Positions 36,974-45,716 of a DNA stretch of 64,000 bases are shown one piece after another. The stretch's first letter is position 1, and every line of letters starts with the position of its first letter. This DNA comes from Aequorivita sp. GTDB taxonomy: Bacteria > Bacteroidota > Bacteroidia > Flavobacteriales > Flavobacteriaceae. Under the pieces are notes generated by a model, which did not search any database, was not told the DNA's origin, and worked only from the letters and a program-made list of their open reading frames with translations. Location of the stretch: the NCBI GenBank assembly GCA_024637015.1, contig JAGXGE010000004.1, positions 186,001 through 250,000 on the forward strand, written 5' to 3'. The translations under genes and the position numbers were made by a program.

Positions 36974-37687
36974 ATGCTTAAACGAATTAACCTTGAACAT
37001 ATCTTGTTTTTAGATATTGAAACCGTCCCCCAAAATCCTGAGTTTAAGGAACTAGATGAAACCGGAAAACTGTTATGGGAGCTTAAAACCCAGTATCAAC
37101 GCAAAGAGGAATATACACCTGAAGAGTTCTATGATCGGGCGGGTATTTGGGCCGAATTTGGAAAAATCGTATGTATTTCAGTTGGGTATTTTAAAATGAA
37201 AGGCGACATAAGGAACTTTAGGGTTACCAGTTTTCACGGAGAAGAAGAAAATATACTAAAAGAGTTTAAAGTACTTTTAGAAACCCATTTTAATAAACCT
37301 CAGCACCTATTATGTGCTCACAACGGGAAGGAATTTGATTTTCCGTATATAGCAAGAAGGATGATAATTTTAGGAATTGACATTCCGTTCAAACTTGATC
37401 TTTTCGGTAAAAAACCTTGGGAAGTGCCGCATTTGGACACGCTGGAACTATGGAAGTTCGGCGATTACAAAACCTTCACCTCACTTAAGTTGATGGCTCA
37501 TGTTTTGGGAATTCCTTCCCCGAAAGACGACATTGACGGTAGTCAAGTGCGAAGCGTTTTTTACGAAGAAAAAGATATTGACAGAATCATCATTTATTGC
37601 GAAAAGGACACGGTTACAGTAGCCCAGATTCTTTTACGCCTTAGGAATGAAGCCATTTTAGACGAAGACGAAATCCTTTCTGTATAA
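36974..37687 (+). CDS. DnaQ-like 3'-5' exonuclease (predicted PolB-like)
   Basis: A 237-residue RNase-H-fold nuclease. The DEDD-type motifs are visible: FLDIETVPQ (motif I, about residues 12-20), LCAHNGKEFDFPYIARRM (motif II, about 115-132), and IIIYCEKDTVTVAQILLR (motif III) near the C-terminus. It probably trims DNA or RNA 3' ends. In the presumed ancestral order it would follow the serine hydrolase directly, before the fragment region was inserted. Confidence 0.85.
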   Translation: MLKRINLEHILFLDIETVPQNPEFKELDETGKLLWELKTQYQRKEEYTPEEFYDRAGIWAEFGKIVCISVGYFKMKGDIRNFRVTSFHGEEENILKEFKVLLETHFNKPQHLLCAHNGKEFDFPYIARRMIILGIDIPFKLDLFGKKPWEVPHLDTLELWKFGDYKTFTSLKLMAHVLGIPSPKDDIDGSQVRSVFYEEKDIDRIIIYCEKDTVTVAQILLRLRNEAILDEDEILSV

Positions 37688-37773
37688 CTTTTTTTCTTAG
37701 CAAGAAATCTCTTAATGTGGTTTTCTATTTAATTTTTAGTAGTTTTATCAGCCATAATTAAATAACTACTTCT

Positions 37774-38181
37774 ATGACAATTCCAAAATTCAATCCAAAA
37801 TCATTTTTAATAGTTTTACTTGCTTCGGCTCCATTTTTTATTTCCTGCAAAGATAAAACGGCTACTGCTGAAGAACCAGTAAATAAAACTCAGGAGGCAA
37901 CGCTTGAACAGAAAAAACAAACACTTCAAAATGTGGCCCCAACAACAAATACAACCTCTGTAAGTGGAGATTTGGCTATAAACCCAGCGCACGGCCAACC
38001 GGGACATCGCTGTGACATTCCTGTGGGAGCACCTTTAAACGGCACTTCTGAAAGTTCTAACTCAGCGCCTGCGATAAATAAAACAAATCAAGTTCCAGCT
38101 TCAATTTCTGGGAACGGTATAAATCCACCCCACGGCCAACCGGGTCATAGATGTGATATTAAAGTGGGAGACCCTTTATAA
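37774..38181 (+). CDS. Lipoprotein with duplicated HGQPGHRCDI motif
   Basis: A 135-residue protein with a lipoprotein signal (lipobox FFISC, Cys25) and a low-complexity Thr/Asn/Gln-rich spacer. It carries two copies of the motif NPxHGQPGHRCDIxVGxPL at about residues 70-87 and at the extreme C-terminus. Each copy has two His and one Cys, suggesting metal or redox binding, but no function is known to me. A bidirectional terminator follows. Confidence 0.75.
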   Translation: MTIPKFNPKSFLIVLLASAPFFISCKDKTATAEEPVNKTQEATLEQKKQTLQNVAPTTNTTSVSGDLAINPAHGQPGHRCDIPVGAPLNGTSESSNSAPAINKTNQVPASISGNGINPPHGQPGHRCDIKVGDPL

Positions 38182-38201
38182 AGCTTTATACATTTTAAAA
38201 T

Positions 38202-38237
38202 AAAGAGGCCCATTTGAATTTTGAAACGGGCCTCTTT
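38202..38237. terminator. Bidirectional terminator between convergent genes
   Basis: AAAGAGGCCC (38202-38211) pairs with GGGCCTCTTT (38228-38237) over a 16-base loop. It serves the lipoprotein gene on the plus strand and the M4 protease gene on the minus strand. Confidence 0.85.
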
Positions 38238-38256
38238 GGCAATAAATACTAACTAA

Positions 38257-41211
38257 CTATTCTTTTACAAAACGTTTCATTATTTTGTTTGCTTCGGTAT
38301 TTACTTCAAGTATGTAAACACCGCTTTGCAATGATGAAACATCTACATTTTCAGTATATGTTCCTTTACCCACTACTTGACCAATTGTATTATAGATCAC
38401 GTAATTTTTACCTGTAGCTTCAATCAGAGAAATATTCAAAGTGTGCTTTGCAGGGTTCGGATAAATAGACATTTCAGAATTATTAAATCCTGTATCGCCT
38501 GTTATACCATGATTTACAGCGTTGCTGATAATAACGGTATAGTCTTCCACTTCACCATAGGTGAAAGTTTCACAAGGTGTGGAATTTGCGTTATACTTCA
38601 TAGAAACCCGCATTCTTGTTGCACCGCTAAGTGCTGATTTAGGCACGGTAAAGCTTCCTGAAACTGGCGTAGTTTTGGTACGGGAACGTGTGTAAACCTG
38701 TTCTCCTGAATCACTGAAATCACCATCTTGATTATAGTCAATCCATACTCTATACGCTTCGTTATAAACCGTGCCGGTCCATCTTGGCGTTATGGTAATA
38801 GTATTGCTACTTCCTTTAACTAAGGTTGTTGAAATACTTGTAAAATTAGCATACCCACCGTTATTGCCAGAAAGATTGTTGATGCTTCCAAGCTGAACTC
38901 TGTCTATATACTCATCATTTGTGTTATTTCCTTGTGAGGCACAATAACTTATAGTATTAGAGAGTGTAGTAACATTTACAATATTGCTAAAACCAGAATT
39001 ATTACCTGCAGCATCATAAGCACGAACTTTAAAAGTATAAGCGGTTGCAGGGGAAAGGCCCGTGATATTTGCTGAAGTTCCTGTAACATTGCCCAAGCTT
39101 GTACTGCCTTGGAAAACTTCATAGCCTGTTACGCCCACATTATCTGTAGAGGCATTCCATGAAAGTGTTGCTGTGGTTTGGGCTATATTTGAAGCAGATA
39201 AATTTGTCGGAGCAGATGGAGCCTGAGTGTCACCACCAGTTCCTGCTTCAATACAGAACGCTGTAGCCTCTGAGCTTCCAAAACTTCCTCCGCTAAAAAT
39301 AACACCTGCATCGCTGGATAGTGTATATGAACCATTTCCATAAGCACAGCAGATACCGTCGCCATAAGCGTCAGTAATAGTAAATGTATAATCACCAACT
39401 GCTAAACTTGAAAAAGTTTTAGTAATAGTTGATCCATCTGGGTTTGATGAAGAATAACTTGCAGAATCAATTGTTGTTCCTGAGGCGTTTTTTAAAGTCC
39501 AGCCTGTTTCTTCTGGGTAGTTGTCAAAAGTAATTGACAGGTAAATATCTCCTACTTGGCAATTTCCTGGAGGTGGTGGGTTGCCACTATCATAGGCACT
39601 ACCTACACCAACTGCATGCCAAGCGTTTGTTGTTGCAATTTCCTCGGCACTACCAGCGCCATATAGGTCAATTGCAGCTTGTATAGCACCATTTCTGGCA
39701 TCACTGTATTGTGAATTTGAATTCAAATAAACAGTAAGGTTTCTATACGCAATAGCACCTGCTTTGTCCATTCCAATTCCCGTAACATTATAGCTGTCAC
39801 CTTTATCGTTTGTGCCACTTTTACCTACGCTCAATACATAATACCAAAAGTTTTGCACACCAGAGTTTGTGTGAACTCCTCCAGAATCACCAGAACCAGA
39901 ATACCAATTCGTTCCCAAGTACGTGTCTGGGTCGCCATAAGCATTAGGGTTGCTCATAGAACGAAGCGCACCACCGCTACCGCCAGCACCAATATCATCA
40001 CCCATTAGCCAGTCATTAGTTCCAGATGCAAATTTCTCAATAGATTCACCAAAAATATCTGAAAATGATTCGTTCAAAGCTCCAGATTGATAGCTGTAAA
40101 CAAGATTTGCAGAATATTCAGTAACTCCGTGGGTAATTTCGTGACCACAAATATCTAAAGAAACCAAAGGTCCATAGTTTGTACCATCACCATCGCCATA
40201 AGTCATTCGGGTTCCGTCCCAAAATGCATTCACATAGTTTGACGAATAGCTAACGTAAGACTTGATAACTCCTCCTGTATTGTTGTATGAATTTCTACCA
40301 TATTTCTGAGAATAGTATTTATAGGTTTTCTCAGCCCCAAAATGAGCTTGAACTCCAGTTGGATTTGAAGTAAAGTTTGTTGAGTTGCTAGTAACATCAA
40401 CCGCACTGTTGTAGTTGGTGCTATTGTTCAAATCAAACGTTTGGATTCCACCTCCGTCGGCAGTTTGACGCAAACGGTATGGACCAGATGCGTTGTCTGC
40501 AGTAAAAGAAACATTACCATTGTATAGGCTTGTTCCAGTAGCTGGCACATTGGCATCATGGATTCTCTTGTTTTCCATAATAAATTGACCAGTTTTTGCG
40601 TCAATATATACATCAGCTCTGTAAAGAGGAGCAGTTGCATAAATGTCAAACTTATAGGCCAATCGGTTGGTTTCTGAAATATTTTTGAGCGCAGGTAAAA
40701 TCACCAGCTCTCCGGTTGGTTTTTTATAATTAGCTGCCAATGAAGCTTCTGCAGCATTCTGCCACATATATTTTGAAGCGCCTACGTGGGCAATTGCACT
40801 GTTGAAGGCTTGCGAATTGCTTGTTGTAGGCGTTACATCGAAATCTTCTGCAATTGGGGAATAAGCAGAATTTAAAGATTGTACCTTTCCGTCCTTACTG
40901 TTTAAGGTAACAGTTGCAAACTCAACTTTAACACCGTTAAAGTATTGTTGCATTTTTTGGTGTGTAAACCCTAAAGGGTCTTGTTCTTGTTTTAGTGTGG
41001 TGAAAGAAGTTTGAGGGGATGGATTTAAAACTTCTTTAAAAATTTGGGTAGAATTTTGAAGGGAATAAGACTGCGAAGCATCAAAAACCTTCAGACTTGG
41101 GGGTTGCTTTACGTTTCTCTTTTCATCATTTTTGTTTTGTGCAGAAACTACTGTCGAAAAACCAAAAATTGATAATGAAAGCAGAAAAACGAACTTGTTA
41201 ATTTTTTGCAT
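38257..41211 (-). CDS. Secreted M4 (thermolysin-family) metalloprotease with FN3, GEVED and T9SS domains
   Basis: A 984-residue exported zinc protease. The order is a signal peptide (about 1-24), a propeptide with FTP/PepSY features, and an M4 catalytic domain with H357-E-x-x-H361 (GHEITHGVTEYS) and the third ligand in NESFSDIFGE. A beta domain (ETGWTLKNASG, YTFTITDAYGDGICC) follows, then a fibronectin type III domain, a GEVED domain (ending YGEVEDYTVII) and a type-A T9SS tail ending RFVKE. It probably degrades extracellular protein for nutrition. No ordinary partner gene is adjacent. Confidence 0.92.
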   Translation of the reverse strand: MQKINKFVFLLSLSIFGFSTVVSAQNKNDEKRNVKQPPSLKVFDASQSYSLQNSTQIFKEVLNPSPQTSFTTLKQEQDPLGFTHQKMQQYFNGVKVEFATVTLNSKDGKVQSLNSAYSPIAEDFDVTPTTSNSQAFNSAIAHVGASKYMWQNAAEASLAANYKKPTGELVILPALKNISETNRLAYKFDIYATAPLYRADVYIDAKTGQFIMENKRIHDANVPATGTSLYNGNVSFTADNASGPYRLRQTADGGGIQTFDLNNSTNYNSAVDVTSNSTNFTSNPTGVQAHFGAEKTYKYYSQKYGRNSYNNTGGVIKSYVSYSSNYVNAFWDGTRMTYGDGDGTNYGPLVSLDICGHEITHGVTEYSANLVYSYQSGALNESFSDIFGESIEKFASGTNDWLMGDDIGAGGSGGALRSMSNPNAYGDPDTYLGTNWYSGSGDSGGVHTNSGVQNFWYYVLSVGKSGTNDKGDSYNVTGIGMDKAGAIAYRNLTVYLNSNSQYSDARNGAIQAAIDLYGAGSAEEIATTNAWHAVGVGSAYDSGNPPPPGNCQVGDIYLSITFDNYPEETGWTLKNASGTTIDSASYSSSNPDGSTITKTFSSLAVGDYTFTITDAYGDGICCAYGNGSYTLSSDAGVIFSGGSFGSSEATAFCIEAGTGGDTQAPSAPTNLSASNIAQTTATLSWNASTDNVGVTGYEVFQGSTSLGNVTGTSANITGLSPATAYTFKVRAYDAAGNNSGFSNIVNVTTLSNTISYCASQGNNTNDEYIDRVQLGSINNLSGNNGGYANFTSISTTLVKGSSNTITITPRWTGTVYNEAYRVWIDYNQDGDFSDSGEQVYTRSRTKTTPVSGSFTVPKSALSGATRMRVSMKYNANSTPCETFTYGEVEDYTVIISNAVNHGITGDTGFNNSEMSIYPNPAKHTLNISLIEATGKNYVIYNTIGQVVGKGTYTENVDVSSLQSGVYILEVNTEANKIMKRFVKE

Positions 41212-41349
41212 AATAAGTAAGATTTAGTGAATAAAATGTTTTTTGTTTTATTTAAAACACTTAAAAGAACGACAAAAATCGATGAGACGAAATATTATTC
41301 GATGAACTGCAGCTAAAATTATAATTTACTTGATTGTCTTATCTTTGAA

Positions 41350-43041
41350 ATGATGAAAAAAGAGCCTTTATTATTGATTGAAAAACTTTCGGTTTCCTTT
41401 GGAAATAAGGAGAGCAGCATCGAAGTTGTACATTCCATTTCTTTTGATGTTTTTGAAAATGAAATTTTGGGGATTGTCGGTGAATCAGGTTCTGGCAAAT
41501 CTGTTACCTCGCTTTCCATTATGGGCTTATTGCCGAAAAAGCAAACGCACCTATCCGGAAATATTCTTTTTGAAGAAAAAAATCTGCTGAAAACAAATGA
41601 AAAAGAATTCCGAAAAATACGTGGGAAGGAAATAGCAATGATTTTTCAGGAACCAATGAGTGCGCTCAATCCTTCTTTAAAATGTGGCTTTCAGGTTTCC
41701 GAAATACTTCGGCTCCATTTAAAGATGAACGCTTCCGAAGCCAAAAAGGAAACCTTCTCATTATTTGAAAAAGTAAAGCTGCCTCGTCCCAAAGAAATTT
41801 TCAACAGTTATCCGCACCAAATAAGCGGTGGACAAATGCAGCGTGTAATGATTGCCATGGCCATTGCGTGCAAACCAAAACTGCTTATTGCAGACGAACC
41901 CACCACGGCGCTTGATGTAACCGTTCAAAAGGAAATCATTTCTCTCTTAAAATCAATCCAAAAAGAAACAAAGATGGCGATGCTTTTCATATCGCACGAT
42001 TTGAGTTTGGTTTCCGAAATTGCTGATAGAGTTGTGGTAATGTATAAAGGTGATATTGTTGAAAAGGCCACTACTTCAGAAATATTTAAAACTCCAAAGG
42101 CAGAATATACAAAAGCACTTTTGGCATCGCGGCCATCGTTAAATGTGCGTTTGGCAAAATTGCCCACCATTGCTTCCATTGCCAATAAAAGTTTTGAGTC
42201 GCGGGAAGTAAAACCTTTGGAACGCGCTAAAAGGCATAAGAGGATTTATACCCAAAAACCTATTCTTGAAATTATCAACTTGGAAAAACATTATCTCAGC
42301 AATGTGGGGATATTTGCGAAAAAAGAAATCGTAAAAGCTGTGGATGATGTTAGTTTTTCGGTTTTTGAAGGGGAGACTTTAGGGCTTGTTGGAGAATCGG
42401 GTTGTGGAAAATCTACTTTGGGAAGAACGATTCTTCAACTTGAAAAAGCAACTTCGGGGAGCATAAAATATAGAGGAAAGGAACTTACAAAACTTTCCAA
42501 ACGTGAAATTAGAAATCTTCGGAAGGAAATACAGATTATTTTTCAAGATCCCTATTCATCGCTGAACCCACGTTTAATGATCGGACAAGCATTGATGGAA
42601 CCAATGGAAGTTCACGGTTTGGCGAAAACGAAGAAAGAGCGAAAAGAAAGGGTTCTTTCCCTTTTGCAGAAAGTAGGGTTAGGCGAAAGCTATTTTTACC
42701 GATACCCACACGAACTCTCAGGCGGACAACGTCAAAGGGTTGGAATTGCCCGAACCATTGCTGTTGAACCAAAACTGGTTATTTGTGACGAATCGGTTTC
42801 TGCTTTGGATATTTCGGTACAAGCGCAGGTTTTAAACTTGCTAAATGAACTGAAGAATGATTTTGGCTTTACCTATATATTTATATCGCACGATTTGGCG
42901 GTGGTTAAATATATGGCAGACCAACTTTTGGTAATGAACAAAGGAAAAATAGAGGAACTTGGCGATGCTGATGAAATCTATGCCAACCCGAAAACGGAAT
43001 ATTCAAAGAAACTAATTGAGGCAATTCCGAAGGAGATTTAA
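41350..43041 (+). CDS. Double-ATPase ABC transporter protein, Dpp/Opp/YejF type
   Basis: A 563-residue protein with two complete ABC ATPase domains. The first has GESGSGKSV, signature ISGGQMQR and [12 protein letters not shown]. The second has GESGCGKST, signature LSGGQRQR and [11 protein letters not shown]. Fused ATPases of this kind energise peptide or microcin uptake (YejF, DppD/F). No permease or binding-protein gene is adjacent. The second Walker B has Ser where Pro is usual (DESVSALD), as in many YejF relatives. Its last ~260 bp were duplicated downstream. Confidence 0.9.
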   Translation: MMKKEPLLLIEKLSVSFGNKESSIEVVHSISFDVFENEILGIVGESGSGKSVTSLSIMGLLPKKQTHLSGNILFEEKNLLKTNEKEFRKIRGKEIAMIFQEPMSALNPSLKCGFQVSEILRLHLKMNASEAKKETFSLFEKVKLPRPKEIFNSYPHQISGGQMQRVMIAMAIACKPKLLIADEPTTALDVTVQKEIISLLKSIQKETKMAMLFISHDLSLVSEIADRVVVMYKGDIVEKATTSEIFKTPKAEYTKALLASRPSLNVRLAKLPTIASIANKSFESREVKPLERAKRHKRIYTQKPILEIINLEKHYLSNVGIFAKKEIVKAVDDVSFSVFEGETLGLVGESGCGKSTLGRTILQLEKATSGSIKYRGKELTKLSKREIRNLRKEIQIIFQDPYSSLNPRLMIGQALMEPMEVHGLAKTKKERKERVLSLLQKVGLGESYFYRYPHELSGGQRQRVGIARTIAVEPKLVICDESVSALDISVQAQVLNLLNELKNDFGFTYIFISHDLAVVKYMADQLLVMNKGKIEELGDADEIYANPKTEYSKKLIEAIPKEI

Positions 43042-43056
43042 GAATGCTTAAATAAA

Positions 43057-43088
43057 AAACCCGTTCTAACCTCACGAAGAACGGGTTT
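43057..43088. terminator. Bidirectional terminator after the ABC gene (copy 1)
   Basis: AAACCCGTTC (43057-43066) pairs with GAACGGGTTT (43079-43088). On the plus strand it can end the ABC transporter message. On the minus strand it is followed by T6 and would end a transcript carrying the 29-codon ORF. Confidence 0.85.
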
Positions 43089-43143
43089 AATTGGTTATCT
43101 GTGTCTATGACAGATTTGGGGCATAAACAACCATAAAAAAAGA

Positions 43144-43233
43144 TCAGACCAATAAAAACACTTTCTTAAAAATGAAAAGCACATTTAGTAACAATTCTTT
43201 TGTGCTTTTAAATGATCTAATTACTTTTTCCAT
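43144..43233 (-). CDS. Candidate 29-residue hydrophobic peptide, copy 1
   Basis: A minus-strand ATG-to-TGA frame of 30 codons encodes a peptide with a charged N-terminal half and a hydrophobic C-terminal half (LLLNVLFIFKKVFLLV). All 90 bases are identical in copy 2 at 43991-44080. A terminator lies 56 bases after the stop. No SD or consensus TAnnTTTG box is clear, so translation is unproven. The block could instead be a structured RNA. Short hydrophobic peptides in tandem intergenic copies recall type I toxins, but that is only an analogy. Confidence 0.3.
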   Translation of the reverse strand: MEKVIRSFKSTKELLLNVLFIFKKVFLLV

Positions 43234-43418
43234 ATGAGGTTAAGTCGATAAGATTTGGGTCTGCTAAGATGAATACTTTTTTCAATATAAAACGATAAAA
43301 AGCATATAAATTCGATGAAATACACTAAATTTTAACATTTTAGCCTTTTTTCTTTGTTTTTTAACACAAAAAAACAATGATTTACATAGTTTTTAAGAAT
43401 CCAAAAATTGGTTTTATA

Positions 43419-43586
43419 TTAAAATTTCATCTCTTTAATAGCTCCATTTACGACTAAATCTCCCTCAGTTGCTTTTATGATTTCTTCAACAGAAACTCCT
43501 GAGGATCGTTCAAAAAGGTGAAATTTCCCATCAGTTATTTCGAGAACGGCAAGGTTAGTTACTGTTTTTTCAAGATTCATATTCAT
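43419..43586 (-). pseudogene. 3' fragment of a scoB-like gene
   Basis: The minus-strand frame from ATG 43586 encodes 55 residues. Its last ~46 (VTNLAVLEITDGKFHLFERS through EGDLVVNGAIKEMKF) align with the C-terminus of the intact ScoB at about 70% identity. The catalytic part is absent. The different residues suggest it came from a diverged homologue rather than a fresh copy of the neighbouring gene. Confidence 0.82.
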
Positions 43587-43622
43587 CTCTCAACCCACGG
43601 TTAATTATTAGCCAGGCGCTAA

Positions 43623-43879
43623 TGTGAGGAATTGGTTTCTGCTTTGGATATTTCGGTATAAGCACAGGTTTTAAACTTGCTAAATGAATTGAAGAATGAT
43701 TTTGGCTTTACTATATATTTATATCGCACGATTTGGCGGTGTTTAAATATATGGCAGACCAACTTTTGGTTATGAACAAAGGAAAAATAGAGGAACTGAG
43801 AGATACGGATTAAATATACGCGAATCCACAAACAGAATATTCAAAAAAGCTTATTAAGGCGATTCCGAAGGGTATTTAG
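43623..43879 (+). pseudogene. 3' fragment of the double-ATPase ABC gene
   Basis: This stretch copies the end of the ABC gene (42784 onward, offset 839 bp), beginning within the second Walker B region. The first ~165 bases are almost identical to the parent, but one base is lost near 43712 and stops occur (for example GAT TAA at 43807-43812). The last ~100 bases are strongly diverged. It is non-functional. Confidence 0.85.
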
Positions 43880-43903
43880 ATGTTTAAAAAATAAGGAAAT
43901 AAA

Positions 43904-43935
43904 AAACCCGTTCTAACCTCACGAAGAACGGGTTT
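43904..43935. terminator. Bidirectional terminator (copy 2)
   Basis: AAACCCGTTC (43904-43913) pairs with GAACGGGTTT (43926-43935), identical to copy 1. On the minus strand it would end a transcript carrying the second copy of the 29-codon ORF. Confidence 0.8.
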
Positions 43936-43990
43936 AATTGGTTATCTGTGTTTATGACAGATTTGGGGCATAAACAACCATAAAAAAAGA

Positions 43991-44080
43991 TCAGACCAAT
44001 AAAAACACTTTCTTAAAAATGAAAAGCACATTTAGTAACAATTCTTTTGTGCTTTTAAATGATCTAATTACTTTTTCCAT
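43991..44080 (-). CDS. Candidate 29-residue hydrophobic peptide, copy 2
   Basis: This is base-for-base identical to the ORF at 43144-43233. It lies downstream of the scoB terminator, so it would need its own promoter. TATATTAG on the minus strand, at about 44111-44118, is a one-mismatch -7 box in this copy but is not kept in copy 1. Coding status is uncertain. Confidence 0.3.
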   Translation of the reverse strand: MEKVIRSFKSTKELLLNVLFIFKKVFLLV

Positions 44081-44211
44081 ATGAGGTTAAGTTGGTAAGA
44101 TTTGGGACTGCTAATATAGAAACATTTATCACATAAAACGACGAAAGACATATATATTCGATGAAATGCACTATATTTTAACATTTAAGTTAAATTTCGG
44201 TATTTTTTAAC

Positions 44212-44239
44212 AAAAAAAACCATGAAAAATCATGGTTTT
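44212..44239 (-). terminator. Terminator of scoAB
   Basis: On the minus strand AAAACCATGA (44239-44230 side) pairs with TCATGGTTTT (ending 44216), followed by further T residues to 44212. It lies 22 bases beyond the scoB stop. Confidence 0.85.
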
Positions 44240-44261
44240 CAAAATATAAAAGTGGGGATTT

Positions 44262-44918
44262 TTAAAATTTCATCTCTATAACATCACCATTTATAATTAA
44301 ATCTCCCTCTGTAGCCTTTTGAATTTCTTCCACCGAAACCCCTGGGGCTCTCTCCAAAAGGTGAAATTTTCCATCGATGATCTCCAAAACGGCAAGATTT
44401 GAAACTATTTTTCTTACACATTTAACGCCTGTAAGTGGCAAGCTACACTCCTTTAACAGTTTAGACTCACCATCACGGTTGGTATGCATCATTGCAACAA
44501 TAATGTTTTCTGCAGAAGCAACCAAGTCCATAGCGCCACCCATTCCTTTGACCATTTTTCCAGGGATTTTCCAATTGGCAATATCGCCGTTTTGCGAAAC
44601 TTCCATCGCTCCGAGAATGGTAAGATCAACGTGTTGACCACGGATCATTCCAAAGCTCATTGCCGAATCAAAGAATGATGCACCGGGTAATGCAGTGATT
44701 GTTTGCTTACCTGCATTAATTAAATCTGGATCTTCTTCGCCTTCAAAAGGGAAGGGGCCCATCCCGAGGATTCCGTTCTCACTTTGGAATTCCACGCTTA
44801 TATCATCTCGCACAAAGTTGGCTACCAACGTTGGTATTCCAATCCCTAAATTTACGTAGTAGCCGTCTTTTACTTCTTTTGCAATTCGCTGTGCTATTTG
44901 TTCTTTTGAAAGTGCCAT
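44262..44918 (-). CDS. scoB: 3-oxoacid CoA-transferase subunit B
   Basis: ScoB is the beta subunit that carries the catalytic glutamate of succinyl-CoA:3-ketoacid CoA-transferase, which activates acetoacetate. The 218-residue sequence has the active-site segment VEFQSENGILGMGPFP with Glu in SENG, and VNLGIGIPTLVANF near the N-terminus. Its ATG overlaps the scoA stop by one base. A diverged fragment of its 3' end lies 0.85 kb downstream on the same strand. Confidence 0.95.
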   Translation of the reverse strand: MALSKEQIAQRIAKEVKDGYYVNLGIGIPTLVANFVRDDISVEFQSENGILGMGPFPFEGEEDPDLINAGKQTITALPGASFFDSAMSFGMIRGQHVDLTILGAMEVSQNGDIANWKIPGKMVKGMGGAMDLVASAENIIVAMMHTNRDGESKLLKECSLPLTGVKCVRKIVSNLAVLEIIDGKFHLLERAPGVSVEEIQKATEGDLIINGDVIEMKF

Positions 44919-45619
44919 TAGTTTCTTTTTCTAACCGTTAATTGCTCAATTCTCTTTTCATAATTTTCTCCTTGGAATATTCTTTGGATGAATATTCCTG
45001 GAATATGAATTTGGTTTGGGTCCAATTCGCCCGCAGGAACCAGTTCTTCCACTTCGGCAACGGTAATTTTTCCAGCACCACACATGGCAGGGTTAAAATT
45101 TCTGGCTGTTCCTTTAAAAATAAGATTTCCAGCTTCGTCTCCCTTCCATGCTTTTACAAAGGAAAAATCAGCCTCAAAGGCTTTTTCCATCACATACATT
45201 TTCCCGTGGAATTCGCGGGTTTCCTTTCCTTCAGCCACTTCGGTTCCGTAGCCTGCGGGAGTATAAAATGCTGGTATTCCACTTCGAGCTGCTTCGCATC
45301 GTTGAGCCAAAGTACCCTGTGGAATCAGTTCCACCTCCATCTCACCACTGAGCATTTGGCGCTCGAATTCGGCATTTTCACCTACATATGAAGAAATCAT
45401 TTTCTTTATTTGGTGTTTTTTCAACAAAAGGCCTAGCCCAAAGCCATCCACACCTGCGTTGTTTGAAATACAGGTTACGTTTTGTATGTTTTTCCGAACC
45501 AATTCTGAAATAATATTTTCGGGAATACCACAAAGACCAAAACCGCCTAGCATAAAAGTCATCCCGTCTGAAATGCCTTCACAGGCTTCGCGAACGTTTG
45601 CAACTGTCTTTTTTATCAT
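44918..45619 (-). CDS. scoA: 3-oxoacid CoA-transferase subunit A
   Basis: The alpha subunit binds CoA. The 233-residue protein carries the family motif [13 protein letters not shown] near residue 25, [14 protein letters not shown], and the later segment [23 protein letters not shown]. It is the first gene of the scoAB pair. The enzyme links ketone-body or short-chain acid use to the TCA cycle. Confidence 0.95.
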   Translation of the reverse strand: MIKKTVANVREACEGISDGMTFMLGGFGLCGIPENIISELVRKNIQNVTCISNNAGVDGFGLGLLLKKHQIKKMISSYVGENAEFERQMLSGEMEVELIPQGTLAQRCEAARSGIPAFYTPAGYGTEVAEGKETREFHGKMYVMEKAFEADFSFVKAWKGDEAGNLIFKGTARNFNPAMCGAGKITVAEVEELVPAGELDPNQIHIPGIFIQRIFQGENYEKRIEQLTVRKRN

Positions 45620-45660
45620 TTTTTAAATTTTCTGAAAATTACAAAATTTCAATCTATAAA

Positions 45661-45692
45661 AAAACCTCACAGGTCTTCAAAACTTGTGAGGC
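45661..45692 (-). terminator. Terminator of the PSP1-gldH-PBP1A operon
   Basis: CCTCACA (45666-45672) pairs with TGTGAGG (45686-45692). Read on the minus strand the hairpin is followed by a run of seven T, fitting the end of the transcript whose last gene is the penicillin-binding protein. Confidence 0.85.
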
Positions 45693-45716
45693 TTGTATAA
45701 TTAATAAAGGTTTCTA

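Larger units (their letters stand above)
43051..43259. repeat. 209-bp near-identical block, copy 1
   Basis: Bases 43051-43259 match 43898-44106 without gaps and with three substitutions (43105, 43246 and 43248). The sequence on either side is much more diverged between the two copies. The block holds a terminator hairpin, a second small hairpin (ATCTGT/ACAGAT, 43097-43115) and a 29-codon minus-strand ORF. Confidence 0.85.
43898..44106. repeat. 209-bp near-identical block, copy 2
   Basis: Second copy of the block at 43051-43259, displaced by exactly 847 bp with no indels. It contains the same terminator, small hairpin (43944-43962) and 29-codon ORF. It lies between the ABC gene fragment and the intact scoB gene. 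Confidence 0.85.

Noticed and set aside
43051-43259. Insertion-sequence explanation of the 209-bp block
   Set aside because: The block has no terminal inverted repeats or target duplication, and it is collinear with the larger ABC-scoB duplication.
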